From the NCBI RefSeq assembly GCF_002150035.1, contig NZ_NETS01000010.1:124001-188000 (forward strand): a stretch of 64,000 nt of DNA. Direction: 5' to 3'. Positions 49,951 to 61,665 of the stretch are shown here, in pieces. Numbering within the stretch: position 1 is the first letter of the stretch; every line of letters starts with the position of its first letter. The translations under genes were made by a program, and so were the position numbers. The notes beneath the pieces are model-generated. The model saw only the letters and a program-made list of their open reading frames with translations. It made no database searches and had not been told where the DNA came from. Origin of the DNA: Leptospira venezuelensis (GTDB lineage: Bacteria > Spirochaetota > Leptospiria > Leptospirales > Leptospiraceae).

Positions 49951-50910
49951 TCAGACTTCCATCAATTTGCGGAATTGTTCTTTAACAAGATTACCCTCGT
50001 TAGATTCCGGATACGATTTTAAGAAGGTTAATAATCCCTCTACGTCGGCGACAAATTCTTTGTTTAAACTTTTCCGAATATTATATCGGTTCAATAAGGA
50101 TAGAATGACAAGATCGTCATCTGAATTTCTTTCTTCCTTAGCAAACAAAGAATGAGCTAACTTTTTATCGTTTTTATCTGCAACTTCTAATAGCTTTAAG
50201 ACCGGATAGGTATACAAACCATTACGGAAATCTTTTAGAGGGATCTTTCCAGTTTGATCTCCTGCTTGGAAATAATCGATCGCATCATCCTGTTTCTGAA
50301 ATAAAGAACCCAAGCGGATCCCGAACTCATGTAATTTTTTTCTGGTTTTCTTAGGAACTTCTGTTAATATACCTGCTGCTTCTGATACAGCTCCGAATAG
50401 GGATGCAGTTTTTCCGTAGACCACTTTATTATAGATATCTAATGTAATTTTGGGATTTTTCTCCCATTCCATTTGAATAAGTTCGCTCACGGAAAGATCT
50501 TTGATCACAGTTGTAAAAAGATCCATCAAATCCGGAGAACCCAAACTGTTTAGATGGTCTATTCCGCATGCAAGAAGATAATCCCCTGCTAAGATAGAAG
50601 TTTTGTTTCCGAATTTAGAAGGAACACTTGGCATTCCTCTTCTGGTCTGGGCCTCATCTACTACATCATCATGAAGAAGGCTAGCAGCATGGATGAGTTC
50701 CGCGATAGCACCAACGTCGGAATATTTATCTCCCTTATAGCCAAGGATCTTACAAAGGCAATAATGCAGAATAGGACGTATTCTTTTTCCACCCGACCGA
50801 ATCGTATATTCTTTGATCTCGGCCAGAATGCGCAGATCTTCGTCTATGATATCTTTTAGTTTTTTATCGAACTTACGGACTAAGAGATCTTTCAATCCTT
50901 TTGCTTTCAC
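49951..50910 (-). CDS. Polyprenyl diphosphate synthase (IspB-like)
   Basis: Trans-prenyltransferase that makes the side chain of menaquinone from IPP and an allylic primer. The first Asp-rich motif is ASLLHDDVVDEAQTRRG and the second is LFQKQDDAIDYFQAGDQTGK. The residues before the first motif set the chain length; the product (C35-C45) cannot be read with confidence. Length 319 is standard. The start is GTG with AGGAAA upstream. Confidence 0.93.
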   Translation of the reverse strand: MKAKGLKDLLVRKFDKKLKDIIDEDLRILAEIKEYTIRSGGKRIRPILHYCLCKILGYKGDKYSDVGAIAELIHAASLLHDDVVDEAQTRRGMPSVPSKFGNKTSILAGDYLLACGIDHLNSLGSPDLMDLFTTVIKDLSVSELIQMEWEKNPKITLDIYNKVVYGKTASLFGAVSEAAGILTEVPKKTRKKLHEFGIRLGSLFQKQDDAIDYFQAGDQTGKIPLKDFRNGLYTYPVLKLLEVADKNDKKLAHSLFAKEERNSDDDLVILSLLNRYNIRKSLNKEFVADVEGLLTFLKSYPESNEGNLVKEQFRKLMEV

Positions 50911-51000
50911 GCGGGTTTCCTGTTACGACAGTATTTAGAAATGAATTTTCGGCTCAAGCAGTAAAGGGCGAAAGGAGTGAAGTTCCTAACCAATTTCTGG

Positions 51001-51900
51001 TCAAGGTTTCCACTTATTGTCCAAGGCGAGAAGATGACGAGAAAGGACCTTTTCCATATCTCTGTCCTCTTTTTTACGATAGATATGAATTAGATTTCTG
51101 AACATTCTTTTGAGAATTGTCAAGCTGCTCGCATGAGTGAAGTATCTTTCATGGGCTTGAAATCCGTTGGCTTTTAGAAAACGAATGCAGGTAGAACGAT
51201 CCAACATTACGCCGCCATGATAAGAATCGATGTAAGTCTGGAATTCAGAAGATTCAAAATGTAATAGAAAGTGCAAAGGCATATTCACCCCATATAAGGG
51301 GAGTTGCAATCTATGAGCCACTAAGAGATAGATAACGGAAAGTGAGATAGGTATTCCCTTTTTAGAAGAGAATACCTTATGCAGGTAGGAATTATTCGGG
51401 TCCTCGTATTGGTCGTGGTTTCCGCCAAAACCCTCTTCCTGAGAAAGAACTCGAGTTAAAAAATGCACTTTGACTTCGTCTGACGCGAGGTCTTCGTTCA
51501 AGTCCACGAGTTCCTCGACACGAATTGCAATCTTGTCCAGATAAGTTCTGAACTCCAAATAAGAAAGATCTGAATCAATCACGGATGAAAGAAGAAATAC
51601 ACCTTCTTCCAGATCATCGTAATGATTTGGATGGCCCTTTTCTGCTAAGATAGAATAACGATAGCTGATTCTTTCTGAATGAACTTCTGCACTCACTGAA
51701 CGTGCAAAAACTCTAAGAGTCGGATCTTTTAGTTCGTCTGCAATCTCCTGAACTCTAACTTGCCAAGGGATCATGCTAGCGATCTCTTTTATGATCCTAG
51801 ATTTATCTTGAAGAGAAGAAAACTCCAACTGATAAAACTTGTCCTCGATCTTGTCCGGGGGAAAAGGAACTGTGCCGAAGAAAGAATCGGAAAATTGCAT
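51001..51900 (-). CDS. SirB1-family transglutaminase-like protein
   Basis: The central region matches SirB1/Transglut_core2: VDLNEDLASDEVKVHFLTRVL with EGFGGNHDQYEDPNNSYLHKVFSSKKGIPISLSVIYLLVAHRLQLPLYGVNMPLHFLLHFE. The pattern around LHKVFSSKKGIPISLSVIY is the family core, but SirB1 proteins lack the usual transglutaminase Cys, so enzyme activity is unlikely. The ATG ending at 51900 is preferred over an upstream TTG. Role is not known. Confidence 0.85.
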   Translation of the reverse strand: MQFSDSFFGTVPFPPDKIEDKFYQLEFSSLQDKSRIIKEIASMIPWQVRVQEIADELKDPTLRVFARSVSAEVHSERISYRYSILAEKGHPNHYDDLEEGVFLLSSVIDSDLSYLEFRTYLDKIAIRVEELVDLNEDLASDEVKVHFLTRVLSQEEGFGGNHDQYEDPNNSYLHKVFSSKKGIPISLSVIYLLVAHRLQLPLYGVNMPLHFLLHFESSEFQTYIDSYHGGVMLDRSTCIRFLKANGFQAHERYFTHASSLTILKRMFRNLIHIYRKKEDRDMEKVLSRHLLALDNKWKP

Positions 51901-52068
51901 ATATATAAAATCTGATTTCAAAAACGAAAGTCAATTCGGATCTGAAAGATATGAACAAAAAAAGGATGAGTACAATAAGATAACTATGTCTTCCATCTTT
52001 TTCGAACACACTTGTTCAAGCGATCGGAAAAGATGAATGAGACTTTTGTTATGTTAAGAAAAATATTT

Positions 52069-52096
52069 GGGTTAGAAAAATTTCTTTCTCTAACCC
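52069..52096 (-). terminator. Intrinsic terminator of the transketolase gene
   Basis: Eight perfect base pairs (GGGTTAGA with TCTAACCC) around a 12-base loop, eight bases after the transketolase stop on the minus strand, followed by AAATATTTTTC. Confidence 0.7.
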
Positions 52097-52103
52097 TAGG
52101 GGA

Positions 52104-52928
52104 TTAAGCGATTACTTGTTCTAATTCTTCGAGTGCTTTCTTTTCTTGCTCTGCATTTGGAGGAGTTCCATGCCAACCTGGGTTATTTTCCATGAAGGAG
52201 ACACCTTTTCCAAGAACAGTTTCGAAAAGAATAATTGTAGGGGAACCTTTATGAGCTTTTGCCTTTTCGAAAGCGGAGATAATGGATTCAACATTATGAC
52301 CATCTGCTTCTAATACATTCCATCCGAATGCAGCAAACTTTTTGTTAAGAGGTTCCAGATTCATCACATCTTTGGTGAATCCGTCGATCTGGATCCCGTT
52401 TTTATCCATAAACGCAATCAGATTGTCGGTCTTATAGTGAGCAGCGGATTGTGCTGCTTCCCAAGTCATACCTTCTCCACATTCTCCGTCAGAGATACAT
52501 GCATATACTTTGTAGTCTTTTTTAGAAAGTCTTGCACCTAAAGCGATTCCTACTGCAACAGAAAGTCCTTGGCCTAAAGATCCGGAAGAACTTTCGATTC
52601 CTTTTAAATAACGGGTAGAAGGATGCCCTTGTAATTTAGAGTTTATGTTCCTAAAAGTAAGAAGTTCGGACTCTGGGAAAAATCCTGCCTGAGCCATAGC
52701 AGCATAACGTACTGCGCATACGTGACCGTTGGAAAGGATAAGCCTATCTCTATCTTCCCAATCTGGATCAGAAGGTTTATGATTTAAGACCTTTTTGTAT
52801 AATACTGCGTAGATATCTGCTAATCCGAGCGGGCCGCCCGGGTGACCGGATTTAGCCGCAGTAACCATTTTGATCACGTTTTTGCGGATATTATTAGCGA
52901 ATATTTTGATTTCTTTGGTGTCTTCCAC
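52104..52928 (-). CDS. Transketolase, N-terminal (TPP-binding) subunit
   Basis: Half of a split transketolase. The thiamine-diphosphate-binding region is ACISDGECGEGMTWEAAQSAAHYKTDNLIAFMDKNGIQIDG, with HPGGPLGLADIYAVLY and SNGHVCAVRYAAMA at the N-terminus. The 274-residue length equals the archaeal and spirochaetal N-terminal subunit. The pyrimidine-binding C-terminal half, needed for activity, is not next to it; downstream is a terminator and then sirB1. The start appears to be GTG. Confidence 0.92.
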   Translation of the reverse strand: MEDTKEIKIFANNIRKNVIKMVTAAKSGHPGGPLGLADIYAVLYKKVLNHKPSDPDWEDRDRLILSNGHVCAVRYAAMAQAGFFPESELLTFRNINSKLQGHPSTRYLKGIESSSGSLGQGLSVAVGIALGARLSKKDYKVYACISDGECGEGMTWEAAQSAAHYKTDNLIAFMDKNGIQIDGFTKDVMNLEPLNKKFAAFGWNVLEADGHNVESIISAFEKAKAHKGSPTIILFETVLGKGVSFMENNPGWHGTPPNAEQEKKALEELEQVIA

Positions 52929-52943
52929 GTAGGCGCTCCGGTA

Positions 52944-53327
52944 TTAATTCGAGCGGAACAAAAACAGTCCCGATAGATAAACGAGTGTGTATAATGGTAG
53001 AAAAATAAAATGAAGCTTCCTATGGAATTCTTTTTTTCTAGTCAGCCCTGACCAACCCATGAGTAACATCAGAATAAGTGTAATAGCAGCAATCGCTCTA
53101 TGAATGTCTATATACAGTTTATCGACAGTGGCGATTAGTCCTGACTGCTCTATCCCTGGCCCCAAATATTTTAAGCCGAGCAAATAAACCGCTGTGCTCA
53201 AATTAAAAAGGATCCCTCCTAAGTTAAAGATCCTATGTAATCGGTTATTCCGAAAACGAAACCAATACCCTGTATAAAAAAATAGGATTGAGAGAGTCAT
53301 TCCAGTATTGATCAGAAAAAGAGACAT
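52944..53327 (-). CDS. Small four-helix membrane protein, DUF420-like
   Basis: About 127 residues with four hydrophobic segments. Histidines occur at membrane ends: NNRLHRIFNLGG, IDIHRAIAAITLIL and KKEFHRKLHFIFLPLYTLVY, a pattern seen in haem- or metal-handling four-helix proteins such as DUF420/CtaM-like families. That assignment is by pattern only. The ATG ending at 53327 (GGA upstream) is preferred over a TTG 15 bases earlier. It sits 15 bases upstream of the transketolase gene on the same strand. Confidence 0.65.
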   Translation of the reverse strand: MSLFLINTGMTLSILFFYTGYWFRFRNNRLHRIFNLGGILFNLSTAVYLLGLKYLGPGIEQSGLIATVDKLYIDIHRAIAAITLILMLLMGWSGLTRKKEFHRKLHFIFLPLYTLVYLSGLFLFRSN

Positions 53328-53415
53328 CTGTCCAAAAGACAATATTTGAAACTAGGAGAAAATCCTTTTTAATCGATTGACCCGACAAAATGATTTCGAA
53401 AACTGTCTCTTGAAC

Positions 53416-53488
<73 letters not shown>

Positions 53489-53549
53489 CGTTCATTTTCC
53501 GAATAAGATTGACCAGCCACCCTAAGCAAAAATAATGGCTTTCAACAAC

Positions 53550-53631
53550 GGGTAGGTACTCAAGCGGTCAACGAGGGCAGACTGTAAATCTGCTGGCCCA
53601 GCCTTCGAAGGTTCGAATCCTTCCCTGCCCA
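53550..53631 (+). tRNA. tRNA-Tyr (GTA)
   Basis: An 82-base class II tRNA with acceptor GGGTAGG/CCTGCCC, anticodon stem GCAGA/TCTGC around CTGTAAA (anticodon GTA), a long variable arm (TGGCCCAGCCTTCGA region) and T arm AAGGTTCGAATCCTT. No CCA is encoded. Confidence 0.96.
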
Positions 53632-53677
53632 AAAGTTTCTTCCTTTCCCCTTAAAACAAAATCCTAATATACTGAAA

Positions 53678-53836
53678 AATCCTTGGAAGGATTCGAAGCT
53701 TTCGAGTGAAAGCATTCATAGCGACCCGTAGGGAGCGTAAATGAATGCGACTCGAGCCATGGATGGCGAAGAGCGCGAGAAAGACGCCTCGGAGCCCAGT
53801 CGAACACGAAGTGAGACTGCGTAGAGGCGAATCCTT
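53678..53836. repeat. GC-rich multi-hairpin element with terminal inverted repeats
   Basis: The element is bounded by AAGGATTCG (53687-53695) and CGAATCCTT (53828-53836). Inside are at least four hairpins: AATCCTT/AAGGATT, GCTTTC/GAAAGC with loop GAGT, GCATTCAT/ATGAATGC containing CCC-GTA-GGG, and nested CGCCTC/GAGGCG enclosing CAGTC/GACTG. It is GC-richer than its surroundings and sits between tRNA-Tyr and a membrane-protein gene. It looks like a mobile or structured interspersed repeat; no protein is encoded. Confidence 0.65.
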
Positions 53837-53858
53837 TTTCTGATATATAATTTATTAA

Positions 53859-54716
53859 TCAATCTTCCCCAAATAATCTATAACTAAGGGAAAGATTTAA
53901 AGCCTTAGAATCATTACTTGAATTCAGAATTATAAAAATTCGATTCTGCTTACTAAAATCTCCACCTGCGCTGCGAATAGAAGCATATGCCGGAATATTC
54001 GCATTTTTTTCACTTTCTTCCATTACCACGAGTTTTCCTTCTTCGGTTAACTTTAACAACCAATCTCCTGCCTCGGGTCCGACGAAATGGGTGGAAATAG
54101 AATCATCCAAAATTGATCCGCCAGTTACAACCAAAGCCAAATTATAAGGAAATAAATCGTATACGACCCCTAATATTTTATCATTTTTATCAGATGGGTA
54201 TTCTAACTGGTTAGTCTTCGAATTATACATAACAACGCGATTTTTTTCAATGTACGAAGCTGCTTTAAATATAAGAATCCGAGAATGTAAGTTTAATCTT
54301 CCTGTGCTACTCCAGTATTGTATGTCTTCCCAATTTTTAGCTAAGCTTAAGCTTATATCTCTGGCATCACGAATTTTAAATGACCAAGAAAATCTATCTC
54401 CAAAATTAATTCCCTTCTCTTTGATACTCATAGCTAATGCAACCACAGTTGAATATACTATATCTATTAATGGGGGAATAAATAATCCCACGAGTGTTCC
54501 CTTTATTATTGGAAACCAAACTCTTTCGCACCTGTAGCTACGAAGTGTTTCAACAAAGCTCATCATTAATTTTTCAGGATTCATTTCCGGGTAATAGAAT
54601 GCTGAAACAATTAAAAGATAGATGTAATCAAAATTCCAAAGTACAAGAGCCGTTACGACTGAATACAAGATGGGATGTTTAAATCTTTCTAAAAAAACAG
54701 AAAAGAAATCTTTCAT
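53859..54716 (-). CDS. Hypothetical membrane protein
   Basis: Not recognised. The 285-residue protein has two N-terminal hydrophobic segments (ILYSVVTALVLWNFDYIYLLIVSAFYY and IIKGTLVGLFIPPLIDIVYSTVVALAMSI), then a ~170-residue soluble domain with alternating strands. It is AT-rich compared with its neighbours and lies between the two GC-rich repeat elements, which suggests an acquired region. Confidence 0.7.
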   Translation of the reverse strand: MKDFFSVFLERFKHPILYSVVTALVLWNFDYIYLLIVSAFYYPEMNPEKLMMSFVETLRSYRCERVWFPIIKGTLVGLFIPPLIDIVYSTVVALAMSIKEKGINFGDRFSWSFKIRDARDISLSLAKNWEDIQYWSSTGRLNLHSRILIFKAASYIEKNRVVMYNSKTNQLEYPSDKNDKILGVVYDLFPYNLALVVTGGSILDDSISTHFVGPEAGDWLLKLTEEGKLVVMEESEKNANIPAYASIRSAGGDFSKQNRIFIILNSSNDSKALNLSLSYRLFGED

Positions 54717-54822
54717 TTGATTAAATATTTATCATTTTTTTGAAAAAACAACATTTTGCTCTTATGATTTTTCATTTTTCTATTCAATAGAAATGATATT
54801 TACCGGAAATCCCTCAATCTCC

Positions 54823-54926
54823 ACCAACACCGCGACAGCGATGCGCAGGGCTTTAGTCCGGGTTTGCCCGGATGAGCGCGAATGCGCGAACCCGAAGCAG
54901 CGCGCTCTCGCGCGAAGCGAGAGAGT
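54823..54926. repeat. GC-rich interspersed repeat with three successive hairpins
   Basis: After a lead block with CGACAGCGATGCGCAGGGCT come TCCGGG-TTTG-CCCGGA, GCGC-GAAT-GCGC and CTCTCGC-GCGAA-GCGAGAG, each perfect. The lead block is shared with a short copy at 32658-32683. The region lies in a 318-base gap between a membrane-protein gene and an amidohydrolase gene; the rest of the gap is AT-rich with no gene seen. Confidence 0.65.
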
Positions 54927-55034
54927 CGCCCAAATCGTAATTAATGGAACCTACACACCAATCAAGGTCTCATGAAGAACAAGAGAGCTATTCATGAAAC
55001 TCAAAAAAGAATTAATTTTGAAGTGAGTTGAGAT

Positions 55035-56354
55035 ATGAACTTTAACAGATCGATTATAACTTCTAATTTTTATATTCTAAAGATAAACATTATATTGTTT
55101 GTTGTAGCAGCGATTTGCTTTTTGATTGACTGCAAAAAATTTGCAGCTCTGGAAGATCGAACAACTGCGATCATCAATGCAAAAATTTTCGATGGAGAAG
55201 AACTGATTAAAGATCATACTTTAATCATCAAAGGGAATCATATTCATTCCATAGGAGGAGATATTCCCGCAGACGCAACGATTATAGATGCAAATGGTGG
55301 GACGTTGCTGCCAGGCTTAATAGATTCACATGTTCATACAGATATAGATGGTTTGCGTGATGCGCTTCTATTCGGAGTGACCACAGAACTCGAGATGACT
55401 GGCCAATGGATGTTTTGGGAACGCTGGCAACTTTCCTATCGAAATGATATTGCCGACATGCGTTCCGCAGGTATGGGGATCACTCCTCCTGGTGGACATC
55501 CTACACAATACATGCAGTTGAGTAGCAACTGGTTCTTAAAAACATTCTATCGTTATCCATTTGTTTCCACTCCAGAAGAGGCAATCAAGTTCGTAGACAA
55601 ACAAGTGGAAGCAGGTTCCGACTTCATTAAGATCATTATTGAAGATGGAGACACAGTAGGCACACCGGGACTTCCTGTAATTGATGAGGCGACTCTAGTT
55701 GCCTCTGTGAAGGCATCTCATCGTCGGGACAAGATGGCAATCGCACATGTTACTTCTGTTGCAGGAGGACGCAGAGCAATTTCTGCAGGCGTTGATGGAT
55801 TGGCTCATATGTTCTTTGATGAAAAACCTGACAAAGAACTAATAGCGAAAATTAAGTCTTCGGGAGCTTTCATTGTACCCACATTGACTACACTCTCCAC
55901 AGCTTTTGGAAATAGTCCGCATGTATTAATCTCAGATAAACGTGTTAGTTCGAAGTTGAGTAAAGAATGGTTAGAGGCTCTTTCTAAAACTATGAATGTT
56001 TATCCCAAAGGAAAATTAGAAGATGCTTTCGAAAGTGTAATGTCCCTTCATAGAGCCGGAGTAGATATATTAGCAGGAAGTGATGTATCTGAGCCTATTG
56101 CAGATCTTGGAGGACTTGTTCACGGCGCGAGCCTTCATCACGAATTGCAATTATTAGTAGCTGCTGGATTCAAACCTATTGAGGCTTTACGTGCTGCTAC
56201 CTCTGTTCCTGCGCGAAGATTTAATTTAAACGATCGTGGTAGGATTTTTCCGGGAGCGAGAGCAGACTTATTTTTAGTGGATGGAGATCCACTTCAAAAT
56301 ATTTCGGATACCTTATCTATTCGTACAGTTTGGCGCGCAGGAGTTCAACAATGA
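55035..56354 (+). CDS. Lipoprotein-type amidohydrolase
   Basis: An amidohydrolase-superfamily TIM barrel with a membrane/lipoprotein leader: IILFVVAAICFLIDCKK, Cys33 as a likely lipidation site. Active-site elements are LPGLIDSHVHTDIDG, DFIKIIIEDGDTVG (bridging Lys), KMAIAHVTS, VDGLAHMFFDEKPD and DILAGSDVSEP (the final Asp), followed by a RADLFLVDGDPLQN seam typical of imidazolonepropionase/prolidase-like members. Such enzymes hydrolyse peptides, lactones or cyclic amides; the substrate is not known. Confidence 0.87.
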   Translation: MNFNRSIITSNFYILKINIILFVVAAICFLIDCKKFAALEDRTTAIINAKIFDGEELIKDHTLIIKGNHIHSIGGDIPADATIIDANGGTLLPGLIDSHVHTDIDGLRDALLFGVTTELEMTGQWMFWERWQLSYRNDIADMRSAGMGITPPGGHPTQYMQLSSNWFLKTFYRYPFVSTPEEAIKFVDKQVEAGSDFIKIIIEDGDTVGTPGLPVIDEATLVASVKASHRRDKMAIAHVTSVAGGRRAISAGVDGLAHMFFDEKPDKELIAKIKSSGAFIVPTLTTLSTAFGNSPHVLISDKRVSSKLSKEWLEALSKTMNVYPKGKLEDAFESVMSLHRAGVDILAGSDVSEPIADLGGLVHGASLHHELQLLVAAGFKPIEALRAATSVPARRFNLNDRGRIFPGARADLFLVDGDPLQNISDTLSIRTVWRAGVQQ

Positions 56355-56368
56355 TTATAGCAGAACTC

Positions 56369-57950
56369 TTAATTCTTACTCCAAACCACGTAAGAAGGTT
56401 TTACTGAAACAACAAAGTATTTATCCTTCATACGGATCTCTGCATAAGCGCGATTTAGAATTTTACGATATACTATAAATTCCAAATTCCAAGGACCGGG
56501 CTCGGAAGAAGGACCCAAAACTTTCGTAGGTGCCGGCTCTCCATTTGATTCGGATTCTGATCCGTTTTTCCAAATCCATTTTATGGAAAGAGGAAGATAA
56601 GCAGGATCGGCAAATGCAAAACTCGCCTCTTCCTCTTCTTCCGCTACTATGGAAAGTAATGTTTCCAAACTTCCCGGAGAAACTTCTTTGCAGAATTGAG
56701 GTTGGATGGATGGAGTTCCGAAAAATGGCCTACGTATTACCTTACATAAATATTTTGCTCTGTCTGGAACTACAAGGTCCGCTTCTTTGTCTCGCGCATC
56801 CCAAAAAGGAAATTTATTTCTGCCATCCGGAGGAATAAGTTTATTTAGGATGTCTGCTGATTCAGAATCTTCTTCAGAATCATCGTCTTTGTCTGTAGTC
56901 TTAGATCCTACTTGTTTTATAAATAGATCTATCGCTTCTCTGCCTCCACCTTCGAGTGCATAAGCAAATACTGGATCTGGATTTTCTCTCATCAAAATTT
57001 TAAGAGCAGGTAAATAGGTCTGTATCCAATCCCAATTCCCAGATTGGCAAATCTTCTTCATCAGAATTTCAGATTCGTCACCTGCGTTGAAAGAATCTCC
57101 TATCATTGTGCAGGCTTCTTTCTTTCTATCCATGATCAGCAGGTTTTTTGCAGTCTCCCATTTTCCTCTTTTAGAAGAAGCATAAGTACTACTTGCCAGA
57201 AAATATCTGGTACTGGATTCAAATTTTCCGTTATGCCTGAGAAACTTAGCGTATAAGAACAAAAGATCCGATTTTGATTCATTGCTCAGTTCTTTGAATC
57301 TTCCAGAAAGGAATACTCTTTTGTATGGAGTTCCCTTTCCTGATTGTATGGAAGATCCCACCCAAAGTGGAAGAGCTTCGTCTTTTGTAAGAACATCCTT
57401 GGAGAAAAGATAAAAGAATACATTATCCCATCCCTCGAAATCTCTTTGTTTCATTTTGAGAGAATAACAAAGACGGATCAAGGAATGATTTTCTTTTTTA
57501 GACAATACTCTGTAAGGATCTGGAGGAGAAGGTTGTATCAATTCTCCTGTTTCTGGATGAACAGTTGGCTCAGGAGGTTCCCAAACGGGAGTTTCTTTAG
57601 AGCAAGAATTTATAACGGCTAATAAAGAAAATGGTGTAACTCCCAATCCATCGGAAAGCGTTTTTACGAGAGAGGACCATTCTCCCTTTTTATTTTTTAA
57701 ACTTCCGACTTTTGTTTGGTATTGGATAGCTGGAATGTATTTATTAAATTTTTCGTATAAAAAGTAGAGCCGAGAAGATGCAGTTTTTTTAAAGTCTCCC
57801 GTTCCAGAGGAACGAACAACCTCTTCGTATAATGGGATTGCAAATATTGGAGAAAGTTTTTCCAATTCGTAAGCTTCTTCATAAGAAACAGCAAAACTTA
57901 AATTGGGGAAAAAAGAAAATGCGAAAAATAAAAGAATCGGAATCTTTCTT

Positions 57951-57961
<11 letters not shown>
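56369..57961 (-). CDS. Periplasmic protein of unknown function in the PBP1A operon
   Basis: A signal peptide (IPILLFFAFSFFPNLSFA) precedes 512 residues without a recognised domain. The helical repeats around FKELSNESKSDLLFLYAKFLRHNGKFESSTRYFLASSTY suggest TPR-like or soluble lytic transglycosylase-like superhelical structure. An acidic tract is near residues 355-365 (DKDDDSEEDSES). Its start overlaps the PBP1A stop by 11 bases, so it is likely a partner in cell-wall synthesis. Confidence 0.78.
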
Positions 57962-60641
<2,680 letters not shown>

Positions 60642-60689
60642 CTCTATTAATGTCGGAGAGATCCGCTAACCCTACAAGCAAGAAAGTGT

Positions 60690-61544
60690 TTATGGCACTG
60701 GTTTTCTTTCGGTGATTACTAGGAAATCTGCCAATTTCCAATCTTCTTCTTGAAAACTTTTACCTTCTTCCGAAGGAAAAATGCTGACTGTCAAGACATT
60801 CAGTCCCATCTGTCTGAGCCTATATGTCAGTCCTAAACTTCGATCAGAATGGAATCTCCCGTTCACATGAACTACTTTTCTTTTTAATAAAAAGAATGCC
60901 TCTGCAATAGAATCCGCCATGGAAGCATCCCAAACATATTGAGCGTCTATAAACTTTTGTTTATCAGGAGAAAACCCTGTAGGAGAATGTTCCGCGATCA
61001 TCGCGGACAGAAGTTCTTCATATTCTTTTTGTCTGAATAAATTATATGTATATCGAGGAGGAAGAAAGGGAGATCTGATCTTATATAAAGAATCCAAACC
61101 TTGGTGAGATACAAGGTTTACATATTTTCGAGGAGCGTTAGCCGCAAGAACTGGAAGATTATTTTCTTTTGCAAAAGAAACCATAGGATGATAATCCGTT
61201 TGGTAATTTGGCCAAAATTTTCCTGAATTCAGAAAACCTTTTTCGGTAATTTCTCCTTTGCAGAATTCGTCCACTGATCTTTGCTGATCCTTCTCCAACA
61301 TCTCCAAGGAAAGAAGTGTCGGATATGCAGATGCCAATTTTTTTAAAGCCTCCAATTTCCAAACATGTCCCACCTTATCATTATGTTCTTCCCCAAAAAT
61401 AATAACATCCGTATCTTTCGCCTTCTCGATGATAGATGAAATTTCTACCTTGGATTTACTTTTTGAATCATAAACTTCAGGTTTAAAAGTTTGGGAGAAT
61501 AAGAAAGAAGGGAAAAGAAGGAGCAGAATAATACGAACCAGCAT
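60690..61544 (-). CDS. ChaN/PhuW-type haem-binding protein
   Basis: A signal peptide (IILLLLFPSFLFS) and a mature domain of the ChaN/TIKI family: DVIIFGEEHNDKVGHVWKLEAL, LLSLEMLEKDQQRSVDEF, LPVLAANAPRKYVNLVS and VVHVNGRFHSDRSLGLTYRL. ChaN-like proteins bind haem or act as metal-dependent proteases; the key His residues (EEH, FH) are present. A periplasmic function in haem uptake is likely. Divergent from the DLH gene. Confidence 0.85.
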   Translation of the reverse strand: MLVRIILLLLFPSFLFSQTFKPEVYDSKSKSKVEISSIIEKAKDTDVIIFGEEHNDKVGHVWKLEALKKLASAYPTLLSLEMLEKDQQRSVDEFCKGEITEKGFLNSGKFWPNYQTDYHPMVSFAKENNLPVLAANAPRKYVNLVSHQGLDSLYKIRSPFLPPRYTYNLFRQKEYEELLSAMIAEHSPTGFSPDKQKFIDAQYVWDASMADSIAEAFFLLKRKVVHVNGRFHSDRSLGLTYRLRQMGLNVLTVSIFPSEEGKSFQEEDWKLADFLVITERKPVP

Positions 61545-61665
61545 GAAACTTAGTTTGGAAATCGAAAGAAAAAAGAAAAGAACTTAAATAGGCATTAGAA
61601 GGTTGTAAATCTATCGACAAAGATCTGGATGGTCGGATCATTCTACCACTTTTGAAGAGGTGAAG

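Noticed and set aside
53687..53699. T-arm-like sequence GGATTCGAAG next to tRNA-Tyr
   Set aside because: No cloverleaf could be formed around it; it belongs to the repeat element rather than to a further tRNA.
54793..54975. An open frame of about 60 codons through the GC-rich repeat
   Set aside because: The reading is created by the repeat hairpins (Arg-rich, no hydrophobic core or ribosome site); it is best explained as repeat sequence, not a gene.
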